Source of the DNA: Corynebacterium sp. ACRQK
GTDB lineage: Bacteria > Actinomycetota > Actinomycetes > Mycobacteriales > Mycobacteriaceae
DNA: 64,000 nucleotides
Assembly (NCBI RefSeq): GCF_022345965.1
Contig: NZ_JAKRMU010000001.1
Location: 372,001 to 436,000 of the forward strand
Reading direction: 5' to 3'
Position 1 is the stretch's first letter; every line of letters begins with the position of its first letter. Below are positions 56,928 through 64,000 of the stretch, one piece after another. Position numbers and translations under genes: made by a program. The notes under the pieces are model-generated. The model made no database searches. It saw only the letters and a list, made by a program, of their open reading frames with translations, and was not told the origin of the DNA.

Positions 56928-57707
56928 CTAGCGATACGGGATCGGCAAGACTCTCCCTGTTTCCGGATCCCGCACTTCCAGGCAGGAAATCCCGAAAAGC
57001 TCCTCAACGAGCTGCGCAGACATAACTTCCTCTGCCTTCCCTGCCGCCAGCACCTGACCGTCACGCATAGCGACAATCGAGTCTGCGAAGCGGGCCGCGT
57101 GCGTCATATCGTGTACGACCATCACGACAGTCCGTCCGGCGGCATTGAGATCTCGCACCAAATCCAGAATCGCGATCTGGTGGGCGGGATCGAGGTACGT
57201 CGTCGGCTCGTCAAGAAGCAACACCGGAGTCTGCTGAGCCACGGTCATTGCCACCCACACTCGCTGACGCTGACCGCCCGACAGATCCGTCGCTGGTACG
57301 TCCAGCAGGGCGGTCACCCCGGCGCGTTCCGCCGCCTCCTCCACTGCGCGGTGGTCCTCCGCTCCCAACGACGCAAACGCCCCGGTATACGGGTACCGGC
57401 CGTACGCGATAACTTCCCGCACGCTCACCCCCTCGGGAGTAACCGGCTGTTGCGGCAAGAACGCAACGTGCCGGGCAAACTCACGCGCGCTCATCTTGCT
57501 GATGGAGCGATCGCCTAGGTAGACCTGTCCCTTCGAGATTGGTTGTTGACGCCCCAACGCTCGCAGCAGCGTAGATTTTCCGCAGCCATTGGGGCCTATG
57601 AGGGCGGTAATCTTCCCCTCCGGAACCTGGAGAGAGACATATCGCAAGACATCTGGGCCGCCGTAGCTCACCGTGATGGCCTCGGCATGCAGAGCAGGTT
57701 CGCTCAC
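56928..57707 (-). CDS. Ferric-siderophore ABC importer, ATP-binding protein
   Basis: A 259-residue FecE/FepC-type ATPase: Walker A GPNGCGKSTLLRAL at about 37-50, signature DLSGGQRQRVWVA and Walker B VLLLDEPTTYLDPAH. It powers the two permeases encoded upstream. Its start overlaps the stop of the permease gene at 57704. Confidence 0.93.
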   Translation of the reverse strand: MSEPALHAEAITVSYGGPDVLRYVSLQVPEGKITALIGPNGCGKSTLLRALGRQQPISKGQVYLGDRSISKMSAREFARHVAFLPQQPVTPEGVSVREVIAYGRYPYTGAFASLGAEDHRAVEEAAERAGVTALLDVPATDLSGGQRQRVWVAMTVAQQTPVLLLDEPTTYLDPAHQIAILDLVRDLNAAGRTVVMVVHDMTHAARFADSIVAMRDGQVLAAGKAEEVMSAQLVEELFGISCLEVRDPETGRVLPIPYR

Positions 57708-58918
57708 CGGGAACTCCTTTCAACTGTCGTGGGCACCGCAGAGGCGCGGGACACTCCCACAGGGGTGCGAGACATACGCAGCAGAAGATAAATGAAATAC
57801 GGGGCGCCAACAACGGAGATCAACGCACCCACAGGGATTTCGGTGGGTGCAAATGCCCAGCGGCCAAGGGCGTCACAGAAAACGACCAACCCCGCGCCAG
57901 CCAGCGCAGACACTGGCAACACTCGCCTGGCAGCACCACCAACCAGCAGTCGAGCAGCATGCGGCACGACTAATCCTGCAAATCCCAACACTCCCGCCGC
58001 AGCCACTGCGGCGGCTCCCAACAGGATCGCGAACAGCACCGCCACAGTACGCCACGCTCGCTCACTCACGCCTACTCCCGCCATGGCAGAAGAGTCTAGG
58101 TTCAGCATGTCCAAGTGCCTCGAGAGCATGATGGCTACCACTATGACCACAAACACCACTGGCCCAACGACTTGCGCATCCGCGAGAGTGCGGGCGTAAA
58201 GCGACCCCTTGAGCCAGGTCATCGCTGCGCCGGCTTCCGGCGCAGCCTTGACCAACAACAGTTGAGTCAGCGCACCCAGACCTACAGAAACCGCTACTCC
58301 AGTGAGGGTGAGCCGCACCGGATCCGTTGCTCCCCTTCCCGCGAGCACCAGCACCAGGCCTGCACCCACCAGTGCACCAACAAAAGCCACGGGAGTCAGT
58401 GCCTGCGCCGGCAAGGAACCGACACTCAACAGAGCTGCCACGGCCGCCAAGCCCCCTCCTGCGGTGACGCCCACAGTGTCCGGAGCCGCCAGCGGATTAC
58501 GCAAGGCTAGCTGCAGCAACGCGCCGGAGACCGCCATCGCTGCACCAGCGAGGATCCCCACGAGCACGCGGGGCATGCGGTAGCGCCATATGAGTTTCCC
58601 GCCGGTGAAGATGTCATGGATGGTCTCTGCCGGGGGCTTCATGACGGCGCCGACGCTTAATCCCAGAACGATCGCGAACGCCAGCAAAGCCAGCAGCGCT
58701 GCATACACCGCTACAACGCGGACCACGCAGGCATTAGTACGCCGCGGCACTGAAGCGACTCCCGGCGGCGCCGCAGTATCACACCGCGGCGCTGCAGTAT
58801 TACCCTGCGGCGCTACAGTGTCACTCTGCGGCGCTGCAGTGTCATTCTGCGGCGCTGCAGTTCCGGGCTGAAAAACGCCCCTACGGAGAATTCGTTTGCG
58901 ATTCAGCCTGCGGTTCAT
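57704..58918 (-). CDS. Ferric-siderophore ABC importer, FecCD permease A
   Basis: A 404-residue FecCD/BtuC-type permease (YRMPRVLVGILAGAAMAVSG, LRNPLAAPDTVGVTAGGGLA). The N-terminal cytoplasmic tail is unusually long because of four 7-residue repeats of the type AAPQ(N/S)DT at about residues 21-48. The gene overlaps its neighbours by four bases on both sides. Confidence 0.92.
   Translation of the reverse strand: MNRRLNRKRILRRGVFQPGTAAPQNDTAAPQSDTVAPQGNTAAPRCDTAAPPGVASVPRRTNACVVRVVAVYAALLALLAFAIVLGLSVGAVMKPPAETIHDIFTGGKLIWRYRMPRVLVGILAGAAMAVSGALLQLALRNPLAAPDTVGVTAGGGLAAVAALLSVGSLPAQALTPVAFVGALVGAGLVLVLAGRGATDPVRLTLTGVAVSVGLGALTQLLLVKAAPEAGAAMTWLKGSLYARTLADAQVVGPVVFVVIVVAIMLSRHLDMLNLDSSAMAGVGVSERAWRTVAVLFAILLGAAAVAAAGVLGFAGLVVPHAARLLVGGAARRVLPVSALAGAGLVVFCDALGRWAFAPTEIPVGALISVVGAPYFIYLLLRMSRTPVGVSRASAVPTTVERSSR
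58775..58858 (-). repeat. Coding 21-base tandem repeat in permease A
   Basis: Four consecutive 21-base units encoding AAPQNDT, AAPQSDT, VAPQGNT and AAPRCDT, with a partial fifth (AAPPG). Units differ at several positions but keep the reading frame, so copy-number change would alter only tail length. Confidence 0.85.
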
Positions 58919-59916
58919 CGGCGCTCACCTCCCGGTTGCAAACGATTAATTCCCCACAGCAGCAAAGGCACGCCTGCGATGGCAGTAACCACGCCCACTG
59001 GAGTTTCCGCCGGCGCCCACAGAGCCTGCGCAACGGAATCCGCCACCAGCAGAACCGCCGCACCCACCACGGGGGCGATCACTAAGCTCAATCGGTGACG
59101 CGGGCCTGCCACCCGATACGAGACAACCGCCGCCATCAAGCCAAGGAAACCAATAGGCCCAGCAGCCGCAACTGCCGGTGCGATCAACAGCACTGCGCCC
59201 ACCACTGCCAAAATGCGCAGGCGGTGGGGGTTCGCGCCGACGGAAGACGAGAGGGCGTCACCAGCAAAAAGCGTATCCAGCCCCCGACCAGCAGCAATGG
59301 TAAACGGCAGGACCACCGCCACCGCAATAATGCAGGGCACTATGTCCGGGAGACGAACCCCACCCAAGCGGCCTGAAAGCCAGGACAGCACGGTCGAAAG
59401 CTGAGCCTCATCGATGACCAACGTGATCGCGGTACACGCCGAGAACAATGCAGAAACGGCTATGCCCAGCAAAATCATCCGCTGCACCGACTGAGCACCA
59501 GTCGGGTCTCCCACCGTCACGCGCATTCCAATGCCTACCGTGATCAGAGCTCCAAGCGCTGCACCACACAACGCCCCCGGCAGCACAGCTGCGCCCGACA
59601 CAGATCCCGTGATCGTCGTGCACAGCACAGCGCCAAACGCCGCACCGGAATTCACGCCGGTGATTTCCGGATCCGCCAGGGGGTTGCCTGTAGCCGTGCG
59701 AAGCAGCACGCCTGCCGCGCCCAAAGCCATGCCGATCACCGTCGCCGCCAAGAGCCGGTCGCGCATAACGGAGTGCATCTCCCCTGCGAGTTCTGGCGCG
59801 TTAGTCGGCACCTCCACGCTGTTCATGCGCCAGACCCATACTGCAAGAATGACAGCCAATCCCAGCGCCAGCAGAATCGCTAGTTGTGTAAGGCGTGGTT
59901 TTAGCCCTCGTTGCAC
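58915..59916 (-). CDS. Ferric-siderophore ABC importer, FecCD permease B
   Basis: A 333-residue permease, partner of the previous one, with LAATVIGMALGAAGVLLRTA, TGNPLADPEITGVNSGAAFG and the terminal ETPVGVVTAIAGVPLLLWGI. It lacks an extended N-terminal tail. It follows the binding-protein gene by 36 bases. Confidence 0.92.
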   Translation of the reverse strand: MQRGLKPRLTQLAILLALGLAVILAVWVWRMNSVEVPTNAPELAGEMHSVMRDRLLAATVIGMALGAAGVLLRTATGNPLADPEITGVNSGAAFGAVLCTTITGSVSGAAVLPGALCGAALGALITVGIGMRVTVGDPTGAQSVQRMILLGIAVSALFSACTAITLVIDEAQLSTVLSWLSGRLGGVRLPDIVPCIIAVAVVLPFTIAAGRGLDTLFAGDALSSSVGANPHRLRILAVVGAVLLIAPAVAAAGPIGFLGLMAAVVSYRVAGPRHRLSLVIAPVVGAAVLLVADSVAQALWAPAETPVGVVTAIAGVPLLLWGINRLQPGGERR

Positions 59917-59952
59917 TTAACTTCCTTCGGTCGTAAACGCACGAAGGTGCGC

Positions 59953-60849
59953 CTACTTACGAGCGTTCTCCGTTTCAATGATCTGATCCAGCATTGCCTC
60001 TGCGGCCAGCGGACCACGAGAACGAGACCAGGTGTCCTGCTCCACGTCCACGATGTCCTTCACCACATCCTTGTACGGGCTGGACTTGAAGCCCTCGATG
60101 TCGTTGTACAAGTACATCCGATCCAGCTTCATTGAGGGGAGCCTATCACCCGTCATTTCGGCAACGTCAGTCTTGGACTCGATAGCGGTACGGGAACCGT
60201 CGTAGCCATAGACGTAGCCGGCGTCAGAAAGAAGAGAGCCCGCAAAGGAATCCTTGATCCAGGTGTAGAGGGTGCCCTTCGACCATCCGACCAGCGCTGC
60301 ACGAGTGTTCGGCTTGACGAGCTTCTTTGCCTCTTCGACCTTGCCTTCGATACGCTCACGCACTTCCTTAGCTTTATCTTCCTTGCCCAGCTTCTTTGCG
60401 ATGTCATCCATGGAGTCGAGGACGTCGGTGTAGCTGGCGTCACTGTAGGACTTCGTCTCTGCAATTTCCTCCAGCTGCGGCATGATCGATTCCTGCCGCG
60501 TTGGGCTAGCGAGGATCAGGTCGGGCTCAAGAGACTGAATGACCTCCAGGTTCGGCTGCTTTGCCTGTCCAACCGATTCGATGCCCTCGAGCTTGCCCTC
60601 CAGAGTCTTCGGCCCGGCGGACTTGCCGATCTCTACAATGCCGACAGGCTTTACGCCCAGCGCCTCGAGGATTTCCTCATATCGCCAGTCCAACGCGATC
60701 ACCCTTGGCTCGCCTTCCTTACCGCCTCCTCCGTTGTCACCGTCACCGGCGCCACAGGCAACAAGGACCGTGGCGCCGAGAATCGTCGCAACAAGGAGGG
60801 CCAGGGCGCGACGTAAAGAGCCGCGCTGAGAGTTTCGAGAGTTCATCAT
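59953..60849 (-). CDS. Ferric-siderophore-binding lipoprotein
   Basis: A 298-residue type III periplasmic-binding-protein-like lipoprotein. The lipobox LVAC has Cys at 32, followed by a Gly/Asp-rich linker. The domain reads VIALDWRYEEILEALGVKPV and VIQSLEPDLILAS, as in FecB/FhuD-type proteins. It captures an iron chelate at the cell surface for the permeases downstream. First gene of the operon; ATG 60849 or 60846. Confidence 0.92.
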   Translation of the reverse strand: MMNSRNSQRGSLRRALALLVATILGATVLVACGAGDGDNGGGGKEGEPRVIALDWRYEEILEALGVKPVGIVEIGKSAGPKTLEGKLEGIESVGQAKQPNLEVIQSLEPDLILASPTRQESIMPQLEEIAETKSYSDASYTDVLDSMDDIAKKLGKEDKAKEVRERIEGKVEEAKKLVKPNTRAALVGWSKGTLYTWIKDSFAGSLLSDAGYVYGYDGSRTAIESKTDVAEMTGDRLPSMKLDRMYLYNDIEGFKSSPYKDVVKDIVDVEQDTWSRSRGPLAAEAMLDQIIETENARK

Positions 60850-60868
60850 TCCCCGAAAGCTACCAGAC

Positions 60869-60887
60869 TTAGGCTACCCTAAGCAAG
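60869..60887. promoter_or_regulatory. DtxR-type iron box of the siderophore importer
   Basis: TTAGGCTACCCTAAGCAAG matches the DtxR consensus at about 14 of 19 positions, and a weaker overlapping match (ending AACCTA) follows. It lies about 20 bases upstream of the lipoprotein start on the minus strand, so iron repression of the importer operon is inferred. Confidence 0.65.
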
Positions 60888-60935
60888 GTGAACCTACCCT
60901 CTCAGGTCGGCTCCGGTTGCTAAGAGTTTCGTCAA

Positions 60936-61060
60936 CCGTTAGCGGTCGTTATCGACCCAGCCGGCGCCGGCCGTTGTTTATCCAGCCGTTGACGGCCGTT
61001 GTCACCCCTACCGTTAGCGGCCGTTATTTACCCAACCGCCCGCGGCCATTGCCTATCTAT
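60936..61060. repeat. Five tandem copies of a degenerate 25-base repeat
   Basis: Five 25-base units in register, each beginning CCG and containing the core GCGGCCGTT or a close variant and ending near ACCCA; a partial sixth unit (CCGCTAACAAACG) contains the stop codon of the CDF exporter gene. It fills the gap between the exporter and the siderophore importer promoter. No spacer structure is present, so it is not a CRISPR array. Confidence 0.85.
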
Positions 61061-61063
61061 CCG

Positions 61064-62200
61064 CTAACAAACGTTCTGCGAGCCCTCGTGGTCGGCGTGG
61101 CTGACGCGCTCCACCTGAATGGTGGCGTGCGCGATCCCCCGCTCCTGCAGCGCGGCCTGTGCCGCGCATAGCACCGCGGCCGGGTCGCGATCTTCCGGAA
61201 CCACCAAGTGCACGGAAGCCAACGCGCTCGTGCCGTCCAGCGACCACAGGTGGAGATCGTGCACGTCCAGCACACCGTCGACCTGCCGCAGCAGAGCATC
61301 GATCTCGGCAGGCTGGTAACCCGGGGGCGCTTGCTCGAGGAGAATCCGCAGCGCCTGCATCATCAGCTGCCAGGCGCGCGGCAGCACCAGCGCGGCAATC
61401 ACCAGCGAGGCGACAACATCCGCATACTGCCAGCCGGTCAGAATGATCACGCCGCCAGCCACGAGTACTGCAACCGAACCCAACATATCTGCCAGCACGT
61501 GCAGAAATGCGCCCTGGACATTGACCGAATGCTCCCGCTGGTGGTTCAAGATCCACGCGGAAATGATGTTGGCCAGCAGCCCGATCACCGCGACGATCAT
61601 CATTGGGCCAGCCATGATCTCCACCGGCTCGCTGAGCCGCTGGAACGCCTCGACCACGATCCATGCCGAAATTCCCAGCACAGTGACAGCATTAACAAGC
61701 GCGGCGAGCACCTCCACCCGGCGATAACCGAAAGTCGCCTGCGCGGTGGCGGCCCTGCGACCGATGAAAATGGCGACGACCGCAATGATTAGGCCGGCGG
61801 CGTCCGAAAGCATGTGCATCGCATCAGCCAGCAGCGCGACGGAGCCGGTGATCAGGCCGCCGATCAGCTCTGCAAAGAAGACTGTGCCAGTGACGCCCAG
61901 CACGATGAGCAGCGCGCGCAGCGGAGCATCCGTCGGCGCAGAATGCGAATGCCCGTGGGAGTGTGCGTGACCGGAGTCGTGCGAATGTGCGTGGCCGGAA
62001 TCGTGGGAGTGTGCATGGCTGCGCGAACGCCCGCGACCACCCTCAGATACGCCGGCGGGCGCGGGCGCGCCGCCAGCAGGCGCGGGCGTGCCGCCAGCGG
62101 TCGACGCGGGCGTGCTGCAACGCGCAGGACCGTGGCGGTGCACGTCGGCACCACCACGGTCCTGTGGTTGTTGCTGAGCTGCGCTTGCGGGGTCGTTCAT
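61064..62200 (-). CDS. Cation diffusion facilitator, zinc-type (ZitB/CzcD-like)
   Basis: A 378-residue CDF exporter. The long N-terminal tail has Pro/Ala repeats and a His-rich stretch at about 60-87 (SHAHSHDSGHAHSHDSGHAH). Six membrane segments follow, with metal-site motifs LLADAMHMLSDAAG and HVLADMLGSVAV, then a C-terminal cytoplasmic domain. The His/Asp sites favour zinc. It is separated from the importer by the 25-base repeat array and lies some 5 kb from the CobW-type gene. Confidence 0.92.
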   Translation of the reverse strand: MNDPASAAQQQPQDRGGADVHRHGPARCSTPASTAGGTPAPAGGAPAPAGVSEGGRGRSRSHAHSHDSGHAHSHDSGHAHSHGHSHSAPTDAPLRALLIVLGVTGTVFFAELIGGLITGSVALLADAMHMLSDAAGLIIAVVAIFIGRRAATAQATFGYRRVEVLAALVNAVTVLGISAWIVVEAFQRLSEPVEIMAGPMMIVAVIGLLANIISAWILNHQREHSVNVQGAFLHVLADMLGSVAVLVAGGVIILTGWQYADVVASLVIAALVLPRAWQLMMQALRILLEQAPPGYQPAEIDALLRQVDGVLDVHDLHLWSLDGTSALASVHLVVPEDRDPAAVLCAAQAALQERGIAHATIQVERVSHADHEGSQNVC

Positions 62201-62379
62201 AACCTCACTTTAGCAGCCACATCCCTTATTGACAACTTACTGAAAACAAAGACGGGAAGCCAGAACGGCTCGCCATTGGTGACCGGCACATGGGCTCCCC
62301 GCTAAACAGATTCCAAATTCAGAATCCCTAAACTTGGAGATCTAAAGCATTCAGTTATTCAGCCAGACCGCTTTAAGCA

Positions 62380-62435
62380 GGCTGTTTCGGTCGGGCAGTT
62401 TCGACCGGGCTGTTTCGGCCAGACCGCTTCGGCCG
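62380..62435. repeat. Four tandem copies of a degenerate 14-base repeat
   Basis: GGCTGTTTCGGTCG, GGCAGTTTCGACCG, GGCTGTTTCGGCCA and GACCGCTTCGGCCG are contiguous just after the ilvC stop. On the minus strand the units can pair with each other through CGGCCGA-type segments. The rest of the gap to the CDF gene shows nothing recognisable. Confidence 0.75.
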
Positions 62436-62442
62436 AGCCGCC

Positions 62443-63483
<1,041 letters not shown>

Positions 63484-63573
63484 CTACCTTTATAGCAGAC
63501 TTTATTTCATTTAGTGAGACTTTCGCGTCCACATAGTGAACTCTGGCGGGGCTGCTGCCCTCTTTCGTAGGTA

Positions 63574-63608
63574 GTGACGCCCACCCGGCTGCAAGCTGAA
63601 GGCGTCAC
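63574..63608. repeat. Inverted repeat between ilvN and ilvC
   Basis: GTGACGCC and GGCGTCAC form an eight-base stem with a 19-base loop. In the direction of ilv transcription a T7 run comes before, not after, the stem, so it is not a standard terminator; it may be a processing or mRNA-stability element. Confidence 0.55.
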
Positions 63609-63617
63609 CAAAAAAAC

Positions 63618-64000
63618 CTAGAGATTCGCCGGGTACATGGCGCGAGGACCGCGACTGATCGCAGTCGGCGACGCCTCGACAAGCTCACGAATACCGAACG
63701 GCTCCAAAACGTCCAGCAGAGCCTGCAACTTCGACGGCGTGCCGGTGCACTCAATGATCACCGACTCCGGTCCGACATCCACCACGTGAGCGCGGAACAG
63801 CTTCGCGGACTCCACCACCTGGGTGCGGTTGGCGTTGTCAGCGGAAACCTTCACCATCATCAGGCCGCGGGAAACGATGGTCTCCGGGTCGTGGCGCGTG
63901 ACTTTAATAACGGGGATCAGCTTATTCAGCTGCTTCGTGATCTGCTCCACCACGTGATCCTCGCCCTCGACGATGATGGTGATGCGGTTGATGCCCTCGA
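63618..64000 (-). CDS. ilvN: Acetolactate synthase regulatory subunit (partial, 5' end off window)
   Basis: C-terminal 127 or so residues of the small regulatory subunit of acetohydroxyacid synthase, which mediates valine feedback. Visible parts are the tail of the ACT domain (GINRITIIVEGEDHVVEQIT, KLIPVIKVTRHD) and the second domain ending SRGPRAMYPANL. The frame is open to the window edge at 64000. Confidence 0.94.
   Translation of the reverse strand, partial: EGINRITIIVEGEDHVVEQITKQLNKLIPVIKVTRHDPETIVSRGLMMVKVSADNANRTQVVESAKLFRAHVVDVGPESVIIECTGTPSKLQALLDVLEPFGIRELVEASPTAISRGPRAMYPANL

Noticed and set aside
60936-61060. 25-base repeats as a CRISPR array
   Set aside because: Units are contiguous and degenerate with no spacers, and no cas genes are present.
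63574-63608. Stem-loop as terminator of ilvN
   Set aside because: The T-run precedes the stem in the direction of transcription.

Overview
The window looks like the chromosome of a Corynebacterium. It is mostly about 60% GC and holds a conserved order of amino-acid genes: ilvN, ilvC, serA, leuB, gltX and the divergent ltbR/leuCD pair. It also has DtxR-type and Zur-type boxes, an IS1249 copy, and many genes whose ATG lies 7-8 bases after a -10 hexamer with no ribosome binding site, as in leaderless corynebacterial transcripts. The species cannot be fixed from the sequence alone.

Layout. 1-5572 is core: a MutT1-like Nudix/phosphatase protein, leuD and leuC facing the IclR regulator ltbR, a PcaC-like protein, a small unknown gene without a normal start codon, and a DUF1707/LiaF-like protein. 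About 5573-19200 is an accessory island built by several events. It contains an AT-rich, frameshifted GIY-YIG plus DUF2075 (Schlafen-type helicase) gene; an IS3-family element joining two unrelated gene fragments; a truncated MFS gene divergent from a giant fused siderophore-type ABC exporter under a DtxR box; a permease fragment cut by IS1249; and a decaying phage replication module (DNA polymerase, antirepressor, a DUF4406-like protein and a primase) with three in-frame stops and one frameshift.

19223-38710 returns to housekeeping: pepQ, a POT peptide transporter, tRNA-Glu, an HD hydrolase, a YihY-type membrane protein and alpha-glucan phosphorylase. These are followed by a complete potassium system (an unannotated 28-aa membrane ORF, then kdpF-A-B-C and kdpD-E), a large secreted phytase-like protein, an S51-type peptidase, and a tRNA-Gln/tRNA-Glu pair. 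38970-45717 holds gltX, two tandem secreted PHB-depolymerase-type esterases, a TIM-barrel isomerase, an isochorismate synthase and an AT-rich SDR. 45963-46921 is a dead IS3 copy.

47304-64000 holds an FAA-hydrolase family enzyme, a Tat-exported PhoD phosphatase, leuB, an ABC exporter pair and serA. It also contains a metal-homeostasis block: a CobW-type zinc GTPase behind a Zur-like box, a DtxR-boxed ferric-siderophore importer and a CDF exporter. ilvC and a partial ilvN close the window. Leucine (leuB, leuCD, ltbR), valine/isoleucine (ilvN, ilvC) and serine (serA) genes are thus dispersed but close. Iron is served by two loci (export in the island, import at 56.9-60.8 kb) that share a DtxR-type operator. 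The metal block also carries an unusual density of short tandem repeats, both coding and non-coding.
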